64,000 nt of DNA, taken from contig JACRLQ010000008.1 in NCBI GenBank assembly GCA_016215155.1, forward strand, positions 83,705 to 147,704, in the 5' to 3' direction. Shown piece by piece: positions 8,760-19,100 of the stretch (the stretch's first letter is position 1; each line of letters opens with the position of its first letter). A program made the position numbers and the translations under genes. Below the pieces are notes generated by a model. It was not told the DNA's origin, ran no database searches, and saw only the letters and a program-made list of their open reading frames with translations. Source of the stretch: Nitrospirota bacterium. Lineage in GTDB: Bacteria; Nitrospirota; Thermodesulfovibrionia; Thermodesulfovibrionales; UBA6898.

Positions 8760-11700
8760 ATGTTAGAAAAGTTGATTGAATATACGTTAAAGCAGAAAGG
8801 AATGGTTATATTTCTTTCGCTTCTGATTATGACAATCGGATTTTATTCATATATGAAATTGCCGATTGACGCCTTCCCTGATGTAACAAACATTAAGGTT
8901 GAAGTAGTAAGCCATGCGGATGGACTATCCGCCGCAGAGATCGAGAGAAACGTGACCTACCCGATTGAGATGGCGATGCGCGGCTTGCCTGATATAGAGC
9001 AGATGCGTTCAGTTACAAAGTTCGGGCTCTCAATCGTGACGATAGTTTTCAAAGATAATGTCGATATTTACTTTGCGCGGCAGTTGGTGTTCGAACGACT
9101 TGCTGAAGCGAGAGAAAAGGTCCCCAAAGGCGTTGAAATTGCGATGGGCCCGATTGGCACGGCAATGGGTGAAATTTATCAATATACCCTTGAAGGAAAA
9201 ATGCCGGAGGACCCGCTTCAGAAAAAAGCTTACCTGACAAACCTGCGGACAATTCAGGAGTGGATCATAACGCCGCAGTTGAAGAGTGTTGCGGGAGTAA
9301 ACGAAATCAATTCTTTCGGAGGATACTTCAAACAGTACCAGGTGATAGTGTCGCCGGAAAAACTGCTGCAGCATGCAGTGACCGTGGACGATGTGTACTC
9401 GGCCATCGGCAGCAACAATGAAAACGTCGGCGGCAATATTCTGGAACGGGGCACTGATCAATACATTGTCCGCGGGGTAGGACTGATAAAAGATGTCAGC
9501 GACATAGAAAACATTGTGTTGAAATCTGAACACGGGACGCCGACCTGCGTCCGTGATGTCGCCCAGGTTAAGATCGGCGAAGCCGTGCGCATGGGCGCCG
9601 CCATGAAAAACGGCAAGGATGAATGTGTCGGCGGCATCGTCATGATGCTGCGCGGTGAAAACAGCCGGGATGTTGTGCGCCGGGTGGCGGAGAAAGTCAA
9701 GGAAATCAATGAAAATAATATCCTTCCCGAAGGCCTCAAGATAGCCCCTTATTACGATAGAAGTGACATAGTGAGCGCCAGCGTCAGCACGGTAAACAAG
9801 GCGCTGATCGAAGGCTCCCTTCTTGTGCTGATCGTGCTTTATCTGTTGCTCAACAGCATACGGGGGAGTATAGTTGTTCTCATCGCGTTACCGCTGTCAC
9901 TCTTAGGCACGTTCATAGTGATGAAGCTTGCGGGAATCAGCGCAAACCTGATGTCCCTCGGCGGCCTTGCAATTTCAATCGGAATGATAATAGACACAAC
10001 CATAATTCAGGTCGAAAACGTGCAGCGACATTTAAGCGAGGAGGGCGGGAAACATCCCAAATTATTTACGGTGCTTAAAGCCGTTATGGAAGTCAGAAAG
10101 CCGAGCATCTTCGGAGAGCTAATCATAGCGCTTACCTTCATCCCGATCCTCTCCCTCGAAGGGATCGAAGGGAAGATGTTCGGACCGTTGGCCTTGACGG
10201 TTGCGATTGCGCTCCTCGCCTCCCTGTTCCTCTCCGTCTTTGTTATCCCGGTCCTCTGCCTGCTGTTTTTGAGACCCCAGGCGGAAAAAGAAAGCTTTAT
10301 CATGAAGCGTGCAAGCAGGCTTTATCTGCCGCTGATTGAATATGCAATGAGCAACAAAAAAGTAATACTGGGCATAGCTGGTGTATTTTTGATAGCGTCT
10401 CTGTTTTTAGCGACAAGATTAGGGACTGAGTTTATTCCGACCATGGACGAAGGCTCCTTTGACATGGATGTGTCAATGCTTCCAGGCGTTTCCCTTGCGA
10501 CCTCGGTGGAAGTGAACCAGCGCGCAGCGGAAAAGCTGAAGGCATTTGATGAACTGGATATAGTGGTAGCGCGAACAGGACAGACCGGCATTGCCCTGGA
10601 TACCAGGGGGACTGATAAAACCGCTTATGTGGGAATATTCAAGCCGAAGAAACAATGGAAACGGGACATTTCAAAGGAAGCATTGACCAATGAGATGCGC
10701 GAGTCCCTGGAATCTATACCGGGAATCACCTTCGGCTTCAGCCAGCCGATCCAGTGCCGCATTGACGAACTCGTCGCCGGGACCCGCGCGCAGCTGATTC
10801 TCAAGCTCTTTGGGGAAGATATTGACGTACTGAGCGATAAATCGGCTGAAATTGCAAAGGTGCTTTCAACCATCAAAGGCGGGACCGATTTAGCCGCTGA
10901 AAAGGTCTCCGGGCAGCCCTATCTGACCGTAAATATAGACCGGTCCAGAATCGCACGGTATGGCCTGAATATCAGCGACGTTCAGAAGGTGATCGAAATA
11001 GCTGTTGCCGGAAAATCAGCCACCAAATTTTACGAAGAAAACCGCAGCTTCGATATATCGGTCCGCCTGCCTGAAGAAAAAAGGAATTCGCTTGAGGCGA
11101 TCAAGAATCTGATGATCACCACGAAAACCGGCAGCAATGTTCCGCTCGAACAGCTGGCAGAGGTGAAACTTATCGAAGGCCCGGTCCAGATAAGCCGCCA
11201 GGACGGGGGCAGAAGGGTCGGGATCGAGATGAACATCACCGGCAGGGACATAGGCGGTTTTGTCGCGGAGGCAAAACAGAAGATAAAAGAGAAGGTCAAG
11301 CTGCCTGCCGGATATTATCTTACCTGGGGCGGACAATTTGAAAATCAGCAGCGTGCGATGAAGAAGCTGATGATCATTGGACCTGTTGCCATCGGATTAA
11401 TACTGCTTCTTTTATACGTTACCTTCAGATCGGTCCGCCTGGCGCTGTTGGTTATTTCGAACCTGCCGTTTGCCTTGATCGGCGGGGTCTTCGCTCTATA
11501 TATATCAAAACAGTATTTATCCGTTCCGGCATCTGTGGGCTTTGTCGTCCTGTTCGGCGTTGCCGTGCTGAACGGGCTGGTGCTGGTGTCGCGCATCTCG
11601 CAACTGCGCGATGAAGGACTTGATCTGCGGGAGGCGATCAGGAAGGGAAGTGTTGACAGATTGCGCCCTGTCTTAATGACCGCATCTATCGCAATTTTCA

Positions 11701-11864
11701 GTTTAATACCGATGCTGCTTGCAGGCGGCGCCGGCTCCGAAATTCAAAAGCCGCTTGCAACGGTGGTTGTCGGCGGCTTGATTACGTCGACTCTGCTTAC
11801 GCTATTGATTATTCCTTCGGTTTACGGCTGGTTTGAAAAGAGAGAGGTCGAGGAGGAAATGTAA
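8760..11864 (+). CDS. Heavy-metal efflux RND transporter (CusA/CzcA family)
   Basis: 1034 aa, the usual RND length, with two sets of transmembrane helices and two large periplasmic loops. The N-terminus (PIDAFPDVTN, then EIERNVTYPIEMAMRGLP) is diagnostic of the heavy-metal (HME) subfamily. The TM4 proton-relay region reads GMIIDTTIIQVEN with Asp412. This differs from the DFG...DGA signature of CzcA and the AMVDAAIVMIEN of CusA, so the substrate (Cu/Ag versus Zn/Co/Cd/Ni) cannot be assigned. A moderate Shine-Dalgarno (GGGAG) precedes the ATG. The TAA stop is the first base set of a palindromic repeat. Confidence 0.93.
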   Translation: MLEKLIEYTLKQKGMVIFLSLLIMTIGFYSYMKLPIDAFPDVTNIKVEVVSHADGLSAAEIERNVTYPIEMAMRGLPDIEQMRSVTKFGLSIVTIVFKDNVDIYFARQLVFERLAEAREKVPKGVEIAMGPIGTAMGEIYQYTLEGKMPEDPLQKKAYLTNLRTIQEWIITPQLKSVAGVNEINSFGGYFKQYQVIVSPEKLLQHAVTVDDVYSAIGSNNENVGGNILERGTDQYIVRGVGLIKDVSDIENIVLKSEHGTPTCVRDVAQVKIGEAVRMGAAMKNGKDECVGGIVMMLRGENSRDVVRRVAEKVKEINENNILPEGLKIAPYYDRSDIVSASVSTVNKALIEGSLLVLIVLYLLLNSIRGSIVVLIALPLSLLGTFIVMKLAGISANLMSLGGLAISIGMIIDTTIIQVENVQRHLSEEGGKHPKLFTVLKAVMEVRKPSIFGELIIALTFIPILSLEGIEGKMFGPLALTVAIALLASLFLSVFVIPVLCLLFLRPQAEKESFIMKRASRLYLPLIEYAMSNKKVILGIAGVFLIASLFLATRLGTEFIPTMDEGSFDMDVSMLPGVSLATSVEVNQRAAEKLKAFDELDIVVARTGQTGIALDTRGTDKTAYVGIFKPKKQWKRDISKEALTNEMRESLESIPGITFGFSQPIQCRIDELVAGTRAQLILKLFGEDIDVLSDKSAEIAKVLSTIKGGTDLAAEKVSGQPYLTVNIDRSRIARYGLNISDVQKVIEIAVAGKSATKFYEENRSFDISVRLPEEKRNSLEAIKNLMITTKTGSNVPLEQLAEVKLIEGPVQISRQDGGRRVGIEMNITGRDIGGFVAEAKQKIKEKVKLPAGYYLTWGGQFENQQRAMKKLMIIGPVAIGLILLLLYVTFRSVRLALLVISNLPFALIGGVFALYISKQYLSVPASVGFVVLFGVAVLNGLVLVSRISQLRDEGLDLREAIRKGSVDRLRPVLMTASIAIFSLIPMLLAGGAGSEIQKPLATVVVGGLITSTLLTLLIIPSVYGWFEKREVEEEM

Positions 11865-11937
11865 CCCCCCAAACCTCCCCTTGACAGGGGAGGCTTAAAG
11901 GCTTCCCCCCTGACAAGGGGGGACTGAGGGGGGTTGG
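11863..11937. repeat. Solo copy of the C-tract/G-tract palindromic repeat
   Basis: AACCCCCC at the left and GGGGGGTTGG at the right enclose two smaller hairpins (CTCCCCTTGACAGGGGAG and CCCCCCTGACAAGGGGGG). It belongs to the arm family that surrounds the DUF559 gene at 59.2-60.1 kb. It overlaps the pump stop codon and ends 32 nt before the PII start, so it could modulate expression of the last operon gene. Confidence 0.8.
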
Positions 11938-11969
11938 TTTGGACTTTAATCAAACATAAGGAGAACAGC

Positions 11970-12311
11970 ATGAAAGAGATTAAGGCGATAATAAGACCGT
12001 CTAAATTATTGGAAGTAACCGAAGAACTGCATGAAATCGAAGGCTTGCCCGGCGTGACTGTATCGGAGATCAAAGGATTCGGTAAAGGCAGGGCGAAGAA
12101 CGCTAAAGACAAAATTGTTTATGAAATGGTGGAATTTATTCCTAGAATAAAACTGGAAGTTGTTGTAAATGATGAAATGGTCGAGAAAGTCATCAACGTG
12201 ATTCAGAAGTTCTCTCATACCGGCAATACCGGTGACGGAAAAATATTTGTGGTCAATGTTGAAGAAACAATAAAGATTAGAACAAAAGAAAGAGGGAAGG
12301 ATGCGATTTAA
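11970..12311 (+). CDS. PII-family protein linked to metal efflux (PII-NG type)
   Basis: 113 aa, PII length. It starts MKEIKAIIRPSKL, as in GlnB, and has the ferredoxin-like core. The T-loop region lacks the uridylylation-site context of GlnB (here GFGKGRAKNAKDKIVYEM), so classical nitrogen signalling is unlikely. A 'PII-NG' subgroup encoded beside CusA/CzcA-type pumps is known; this gene fits by sequence and position. It probably senses a small ligand or metal and modulates the pump. An in-frame upstream start (11934) would add 12 residues, but ATG 11970 has a good AAGGAG and is preferred. Confidence 0.85.
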   Translation: MKEIKAIIRPSKLLEVTEELHEIEGLPGVTVSEIKGFGKGRAKNAKDKIVYEMVEFIPRIKLEVVVNDEMVEKVINVIQKFSHTGNTGDGKIFVVNVEETIKIRTKERGKDAI

Positions 12312-12451
12312 ATTTATACTTGAGTTTTATGAGAGGTATCCGAGATTGAGCAACCATGGCGCATGATCATTGCGGATGAGCTCTGCAGGATGGAGAACGC
12401 ACCAATTTAACGCAATAATTAACAGTCGTCAATGTGCAGCCTGAAAAACTG

Positions 12452-12457
12452 TATAAT
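12452..12457 (+). promoter_or_regulatory. -10 box before the exported oxidoreductase cassette
   Basis: TATAAT 16 nt before the ATG at 12474. The predicted leader would be about 10 nt with no Shine-Dalgarno. I see no convincing -35. The 162-nt gap between the PII gene and this cassette contains nothing else I can identify. Confidence 0.4.
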
Positions 12458-12473
12458 GTGATTAAGTGATATC

Positions 12474-14342
12474 ATGAGTATTCGCGTTACCAGAAGGGAT
12501 TTTCTAAATGGCGCACTTCTTGGCGCCGGGGCGCTCCTGCTTGAGCTCCCTGCTCCATTGAAACTGTTCGCCCAATCTCAGCCGACTCGGGGCTCCGCGG
12601 GAATAGGTGATTATGCAGCTTCGAACGGGAACACTGCCCAGGTTATCAGCGCATTCAGGGCCATAGAAAAAGGTGACTACAAATCTCTGATATTGGACTC
12701 AATTGATACCGGCGAAATATACGATTTTGTAGTAGCCGGCGGCGGGCTGAGCGGATTGGGGGCGGCCTATGAGTTTAACAGGTCCTCTTCAAAACACGCC
12801 AAATGCCTTATCCTCGAAAACCACGCGATCTTTGGAGGAGCCGCAAAAAGAAATGAGTTCATGGTGCAGGGGGTCCGGCTCATCGGGCCGCAGGCCTCGA
12901 ATGCCTTCGGCGTAATAGACCGCCCGGGCGTCCCGGGATATGATATTTACGGTGAACTGGGAATACCGACGGAATTTGAATATGGAGAGTTGCCGGCCGG
13001 CCTGAAGCCGCTGGATTTTGACGCGACGAACTTTGGTTACCGCCTCTGGTTCGATTCAAAGAGCGTTGGTCACTTCTATGCGGGTAAGGGACAGGGCGAC
13101 CCCGGGTATTGGGTGGCCGGTCTTTGGGGGGACAAACTCTCCGGCGCGCCCTATTCTGAAAAGGTCCGGAAAGATTTCCTCCGTTGGCGAAATATACCGG
13201 AGCGCCGGTATAGCGGTGAAGATTACGGCCGTTGGCTGGATTCAATGACCTACAAGGATTATCTGGAAAAGGTCCTGAAGCTTGATCCGGCGGTAACGCG
13301 ATATGCCGACCCCGTGCTTGCCAGCGTGGCAGGACTTGGATGCGACGTCATCAGCGCTTACACGGCCCGTCAGGTCTCGATGCCGGGGTTCCCGGAGTTT
13401 CTGGGGCGGCGTTCATTAAAAAACAGCCACTGGCATTCATTCCCGGGTGGAAATGACGGCTTCTCAAGGCATTTCATAAAGGCACTTATCCCGGATGCTA
13501 TCGAAGGCGGCAGGAACTTCGCCGATATACACAACGGCCCTGTGCGCTTCCCCGCCTTGGACCTCGAGAAAAACAGGGTCCGTATGAGGTTGTCCTCCAC
13601 TGTTGTCCGGGTTGAGCAAAAAGACGGCCCCCGTAATGATAAAAACATAAGCATCGTGTATCTGCGGGAGGGCAGGCTTTATCGTCTCAGGGCACGAAGT
13701 CTCGTAATGGCAGGCGGCAGCCGTGTGGCCAGGAAAGTTGTCTTAGGTCTGCCTTCCGGCCATGCTGACGCCTATGCCCAGTTCCATGTAGCTCCCATAC
13801 TGGTAGTGAACGTGGCCCTCACCAACTGGCGTTTTCTTTACAGACTTGGTGTTACCGCCTGCAAATGGTCGGACGGTTTCGGTTTCGGCTGTAATATCCG
13901 CAAACCAATGTATGTTGGGGATTACCGGCCGCCGCTTCACCCTGACAGACCGATCGTTCTGACTTTTTACATTTCGTTTCACAAGCCCGGTCTCCCGATC
14001 GGGGAGCAGGGGGAATACGGGAGAAAGCAGCTCCTTGGAACAAGCTTTGCTGAATTCGAATCTCTTATAGTGGGGCAGATGAAACGACTTTTCGCGGGGA
14101 CGGGATTCGAGGAAGGAAAAGATATAGCCGGCATCATCCTTAACCGCTGGACCTATGCCTATGTAAACCCGCAGCCGGGTTTTTACTTCGGCAAAGATGG
14201 TGGAACGCCGCCACGGGACATTATTCGCAGGCCCTTTGGACATATTGCCTTCGCCCATGCCGAACTTAACGGACATCAGCATTGGGTGGCGGCCGTGGAG
14301 GAAGGCAGGAGGGCGGCCGGACAGGCGATGGAAGGGTTGTGA
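12474..14342 (+). CDS. Tat-exported FAD-dependent oxidoreductase, spermidine-dehydrogenase-like
   Basis: 622 aa. The twin-arginine signal has VTRRDFLNG (R7, R8) followed by a hydrophobic stretch and a probable cleavage after about residue 33. The FAD-binding Rossmann motif is VAGGGLSGLGAAYEF (G89-G96). It is followed by ILENHAIFGGAAKRNEF, the pattern seen in periplasmic spermidine dehydrogenase (SpdH) and relatives. C-terminal FGHIAFAHAELNGHQHW resembles the flavin-capping segment of amine-oxidase-like proteins. It would be folded in the cytoplasm and act in the periplasm on an amine or similar substrate. The next two genes, both related to spermidine synthase, support a polyamine-type role, but substrate is inferred. 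Confidence 0.82.
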   Translation: MSIRVTRRDFLNGALLGAGALLLELPAPLKLFAQSQPTRGSAGIGDYAASNGNTAQVISAFRAIEKGDYKSLILDSIDTGEIYDFVVAGGGLSGLGAAYEFNRSSSKHAKCLILENHAIFGGAAKRNEFMVQGVRLIGPQASNAFGVIDRPGVPGYDIYGELGIPTEFEYGELPAGLKPLDFDATNFGYRLWFDSKSVGHFYAGKGQGDPGYWVAGLWGDKLSGAPYSEKVRKDFLRWRNIPERRYSGEDYGRWLDSMTYKDYLEKVLKLDPAVTRYADPVLASVAGLGCDVISAYTARQVSMPGFPEFLGRRSLKNSHWHSFPGGNDGFSRHFIKALIPDAIEGGRNFADIHNGPVRFPALDLEKNRVRMRLSSTVVRVEQKDGPRNDKNISIVYLREGRLYRLRARSLVMAGGSRVARKVVLGLPSGHADAYAQFHVAPILVVNVALTNWRFLYRLGVTACKWSDGFGFGCNIRKPMYVGDYRPPLHPDRPIVLTFYISFHKPGLPIGEQGEYGRKQLLGTSFAEFESLIVGQMKRLFAGTGFEEGKDIAGIILNRWTYAYVNPQPGFYFGKDGGTPPRDIIRRPFGHIAFAHAELNGHQHWVAAVEEGRRAAGQAMEGL

Positions 14343-14497
14343 AAAAATGTTTATTAGCCGCCTGTATTTTTAGTAAACTAATATATGGCGGTTAAGACTC
14401 CGGCTTTCCCCTCCAGCCGCCTGAATATTAAGATTCGCTGAGGACCTGCCCGCCCGGCGGTAATTTGGCCGGCAAAAAAAGCGCCCAAGGAGTCGTA

Positions 14498-15418
14498 ATG
14501 GTGAAGATATGTTACCTGCTGGTTTTTTATTGTGTGTTATTCCCCTCGTCCGGATTTGCTTCCGGGTCATCTGAGAAGCTGCTGTTCGAGAAGAACTCCC
14601 TGTACCAATACATTGCCGTTATCGAGGACACGGTCAAAAAAGAGCGCTATGTCCGAAACCAGAAAAAAGAATATGCTCAGGGGGGGATCTACGTGAATGC
14701 CCCGGAAAAGCTCCTCTATGAATTTACCCAGATGGGTTTCGTGGCTCTGGCATTTATGGAGAGAGACCCGCAGGATGCGCTTTTTGTGGGACTTGGGGCA
14801 GGGGCCATGCCGAGGTATTTTAGCAGTCACTACCCAAAGGCCAATATCGACATTGCCGAAATAGACCCGGACATGCCGGCGGTAGCCCGGAAGTATTTCC
14901 ACTTCAGGGAGACTGACCGGATGAAGGTCCATGTCGATGACGGGAGATTGTTCGTCAAAAGGGCCAGGAAAAAGTATGATTTGATAGTCCTAGATGCCTA
15001 CCAGAATGACTACATCCCGTTTCACCTGACCACCCTTGAGTTTCTGAAAGAAGTCAAAAGCAGGCTTAAGGAGGAGGGCGTGGTCGTATCCAACATAACC
15101 TCTACATTCAGGAACAAGTTCTTCGATTCAATGGTTATGACATATAAAAAGGCATTCTCCAATTTCTATATTCTCAAAGGGAAAAAGTCCGGTAACTTTA
15201 TCTTTATTGCAACGGCAGGCGGTAAGATTAAGGACAAATCCAATGTTGAGGCAAAGGCCCGCAAAATCCAGTCTGACCGGAAAATGGATATTGACCTTGA
15301 AGACTTTGCGGCCCGATACGAGACGGCCGACTCATACGAGTGGGACAGGGCAAAGATACTCACCGATGACTTTGCTCCTGTAAACCTCTACCAGCATCAG
15401 AAGTCGGGGGCGCAATAA
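14498..15418 (+). CDS. Secreted spermidine-synthase-like protein
   Basis: 306 aa from the ATG at 14498, chosen because AAGGAG precedes it and a clear signal peptide follows (MVKICYLLVFYCVLFPSSGFA). The Rossmann methyltransferase-like core has GLGAGAMPRYF in place of the GGGDG loop, the acidic cosubstrate motif EIDPDMPAVA, DDGRLF, and LIVLDAYQNDYIPFHLTT at the active-site strand. The canonical aminopropyltransferase Asp motif is changed, so real spermidine synthesis is uncertain. In many bacteria this domain is fused behind an MFS-like membrane domain; here that membrane half is the next gene (12-nt gap). Exported location is unusual for an enzyme needing decarboxylated SAM. Confidence 0.8.
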   Translation: MVKICYLLVFYCVLFPSSGFASGSSEKLLFEKNSLYQYIAVIEDTVKKERYVRNQKKEYAQGGIYVNAPEKLLYEFTQMGFVALAFMERDPQDALFVGLGAGAMPRYFSSHYPKANIDIAEIDPDMPAVARKYFHFRETDRMKVHVDDGRLFVKRARKKYDLIVLDAYQNDYIPFHLTTLEFLKEVKSRLKEEGVVVSNITSTFRNKFFDSMVMTYKKAFSNFYILKGKKSGNFIFIATAGGKIKDKSNVEAKARKIQSDRKMDIDLEDFAARYETADSYEWDRAKILTDDFAPVNLYQHQKSGAQ

Positions 15419-15430
15419 GGAGGTGACGTT

Positions 15431-16054
15431 ATGATTAAGTTTGTTGTTTTTATTTGCGGAGCGGTAGTCATGTCGTTCGAAATTTTAGGCAGCAGGGTGC
15501 TCGCCCCGAATTTTGGAAGTTCTGTTTTTGTCTGGGGGAGCCTGATCAGCGTTTTTTTGGCCGGTCTCTCCACGGGCTACTACCTTGGCGGCCGGCTCGC
15601 CGACAGGACCCCATCGTCACGTAAATTGAGTCTGATGATTTTCATGCCGGGGATACTCTTTATAGCCTTCCCGCTCTATAGCGCTCCTATCGCAGACTGG
15701 ATTTTCATGAAGGACCTTGGCGTCAGGACCAGCCCGCTTCTGGCATCCGTAGCGTTATTTCTGGTCCCTTCCGTTTTTCTTGGCATCGTAAGCCCGTATA
15801 CCGCAAAACTGATGATATGCAGCCTTCATACCTCGGGCAAGACGATCGGGACGCTCTATGCCCTTTCGACGTTCGGCAGCATTGTCGGGACGGTCGCCAC
15901 ATCGTTTTATCTCATAACGGTAGCCGGCACGAATGCACTGATCATGGCGCAAGGGGTTTTGCTGATCGTGCTGGCTGTTACTCTTTATTTCATGAATTTG
16001 AGCTGCAGCACAGTGCAGGCTGGTTCGAACGGCATGATGAATGATACCAGATGA
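15431..16054 (+). CDS. Membrane protein, MFS-like half of split MFS/spermidine-synthase-like fusion
   Basis: 207 aa with about six predicted transmembrane helices. FEILGSRVLAPNFGSS, WGSLISVFLAGLSTGYYLGG and YTAKLMICSLHTSGKTIGTLYALSTFGSIVG are split here for length; together they match the N-terminal membrane domain of fused MFS/spermidine synthase proteins. A perfect Shine-Dalgarno (AAGGAGGTGA) precedes the ATG. It likely forms a complex with the secreted synthase-like protein upstream. Function (transport or anchoring) is unknown. Confidence 0.8.
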   Translation: MIKFVVFICGAVVMSFEILGSRVLAPNFGSSVFVWGSLISVFLAGLSTGYYLGGRLADRTPSSRKLSLMIFMPGILFIAFPLYSAPIADWIFMKDLGVRTSPLLASVALFLVPSVFLGIVSPYTAKLMICSLHTSGKTIGTLYALSTFGSIVGTVATSFYLITVAGTNALIMAQGVLLIVLAVTLYFMNLSCSTVQAGSNGMMNDTR

Positions 16055-16148
16055 AATGGATTTGCGGTCTGCAAGTATGCTGGGAGTGACGAACGTTGCC
16101 GTCCTATATAACCGAGTGTTGCGGATGCATAATCCCGTATGAATCGCC

Positions 16149-16154
16149 TATAAT
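16149..16154 (+). promoter_or_regulatory. -10 box adjacent to the R-M gene start
   Basis: TATAAT ends 8 nt before the ATG at 16163, and no Shine-Dalgarno lies between. Predicted transcription would begin at or within a few nt of the start codon. The -35 region is weak (TGCATA at 17-nt spacing). Confidence 0.4.
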
Positions 16155-16162
16155 ATCCCTCA

Positions 16163-19100
16163 ATGGGGCTGAAGGAATATCTACAGAAGATCGCGGATGC
16201 AGGCAGCAGGGGAGATGCTCGGGAAGAGACGTATTACCCCGTCCTTAAAGACCTGATTGAAGAATATTCCAGTTCAACCGGCAAGAGAAAGAGCCACGTT
16301 ACAGTCCTTCCTAAAAAGACGGAGGCAGGCAATCCCGATTTCAGGATATGGGACGGCAGTCAGCATATAACGGGCTACATAGAAGCAAAGGACCCCTCTG
16401 TTGAAAACCTTGACCGCATAGAGGATTCGGAACAGCTTAAAAGATACCTGCATACCTTTCCAAACCTGATACTTACCAACTTCCTTGAGTTCAGGTTATA
16501 CCGTAATGGAGAATTGACGGATAAAGTCCTTATAGGCAGACCTGTAATACTCAACAAGCTGAAGACCGCGCCACCTCTTGAAAAGGAGGCAGAACTGGTG
16601 CAGCTTTTAGAGAAGTTCTTCTCCTTCTCCATTCCGAAAGTCTATAACGCCAGGACCCTAGCGATAGAGCTTGCCAAAAGGACACGGTTCCTGAAGGACG
16701 AGGTTATATCACAGGAGTTGAGGGAAGAGGAAGAGACAGGCAAGGGTTTTATTCAGGGGTTCTATGAAGCCTTCAAGGAATACCTTATCAGCAGTCTTAC
16801 AGAGGACGAATTTTCAGACCTATATGCTCAGACAATCACTTATGGACTGTTTGCGGCCCGCACCCGTTCTGAAAACGGCTTTAACCGGAAGCTTGCCTAT
16901 GACAATATCCCCCAGACAATCGGCATCCTGAGAGATGTTTTCCAGTTTGTTTCTTTAGGCTCTCTCCCTCAGCAGATGGAATGGATCATCGATGATATTT
17001 CTGAAATCCTGGCCGTCACCGATATAAATAAAATCCTTCATGAATACTTCCATGAGGGCAAGGGCAAGGATCCCATCATACATTTCTATGAAACATTTCT
17101 TTCAGAGTATGACCCCAAAACAAGGCAGATGAGAGGAGTATATTACACTCCTGAACCGGTGGTTTCCTATATAGTCCGATCTCTCCATAGCATTCTGAAG
17201 GAGCAGTTCAATAAACCCGATGGGTTCGCAGATAAGAATGTGACCGTATTGGACCCTGCGGCAGGAACGCTGACCTTTTTAGCCGAGACGGCAAAGCTTG
17301 CGGTTGATGAATTTGTTTCCAGATACGGAGAGGGAGGCAGAAAGAACTTTATAAAAGACCATATCCTGAAAAACTTCTATGCCTTCGAATTAATGATGGC
17401 CCCGTATGCTATCGGTCATTTAAAGATGTCGTTTCTGCTTGAAGAATTAGGATACAGGCTACAGAAGGATGACAGGGTAAAGCTGTATCTTACCAACACC
17501 CTTGAGATGGAAGAACTCCCGGAAACAAGGCTTCCGGGCATGTCGTCGCTGTCCGAGGAATCGCACCTTGCAGGAAAGGTCAAGAAAGAGCAGCCGATAT
17601 TGGTAATTATGGGGAACCCGCCCTATTCAAAGAGCTCAGTAAATAAGTCGGCGTTCATTGAACATGAGATGGCTCTTTATAAAGAGGATGTTTCTGAAGA
17701 AAAGAACATCCAGCCTCTTTCAGATGATTATATAAAATTCATGCGCTTCGCGCACTGGAAGATAGAACAGGACGGCAAGGGAATTATCGGGTTGATAACA
17801 AACAACTCATATCTTTCAGGTGTAATTCACCGGGGAATGAGAAAAAAGCTGTTTGCTAGCTTCGATGAGATATATATCCTGAATCTTCACGGAAGCAGTC
17901 GGTTTGGTGAAAAGTCTCCGGACGGCGGCAATGACGAAAATGTCTTTGACATTCAGCAGGGTGTGGTCATTGCTCTTTTTGTAAAGAGAGACGATCGCAG
18001 CAGAGGGTGCAAAATATTTTATCAGGACGTCTTCGGGTTACGGGATAATAAATATGACTACTTGGGTAAGTCTGATATTCACACGACAAAGTGGAAGGCG
18101 TTAAAACCTTCAGAGCCTTATTATTTCTTTGATGAAAAGGACTTCTCCCTGCAAAGCACCTATGACAAGTTTGCTTCTATTACAAAAGTTTTCAATGTTT
18201 ATTCAAGTGGTGTAAAGACCAATCGCGACCATTTTCTAACTGATTTTGACCTCAAGGCACTTGATAGAAGGATTCAGACGATGCGGGATAATAAGTTAGA
18301 TAATGAACTTTTCAGGAAGACCTATAATCTGACCGACGGGACTTATTGGAACACAGAGCGTGAGAGGGGAAAAGTGCGGAATAACGACAATTGGCGCAGC
18401 CAATTTTATAAATTCGCGTACCGTCCTTTCGATATGCGTTGGATTTTTTATCAGCCTAATCTTATCGAAATTGGGCGTGGTGGCGCAAGCAAAGACACTA
18501 TGAGACATTTCTTTAAAGAGAATATAGGGTTAATATCCGCGCGGAACAGCAAGTCATCGATTGTAAATCATTTTTTCTGCAGCAATGCCGTTACTGACAT
18601 GAAATGCGGAGAATCTACGATTCAATCTTATGTATTCCCCCTCTACCTATACAAGACGCCGGACAAACCCAATAAACGCTCTTTTGGCCAGGCAATGATG
18701 CTGTTTGAGCCCGAGGCGGAATACGGTGTGAAAAAGCCAAACCTGTCAGCTGAGATTGTCGATAAACTGTCGAAAGCGTATAAGAAAACACCTTCTCCCG
18801 AGGAAATCTTCTATTACATTTATGCGGTCCTTTATTCGGAGACATACAGAACAAAATATGCGGAGTTCCTGAAGATAGACTTTCCGAGGGTGCCGTTTAC
18901 AAAGGACTATAAGTTGTTCAGAAAAATGTCTGAATATGGAAGCAGACTTGTTGACCTTCACCTGTTGAAATCGCGGGCGCTTGATTCGCCGATTGCACGG
19001 TTTCAGGGCGAGGGTGACAGCAGGGCGGGAAAGCCGAAATATGATGATAATACTGACCGTGTATATATCAACAAAGAGCAATACTTCGAAGGCATTTCAA

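Noticed and set aside
14465-14497. TTG-initiated extension of the secreted synthase-like protein
   Set aside because: It would place 11 residues before a clear signal peptide; ATG 14498 has the Shine-Dalgarno.
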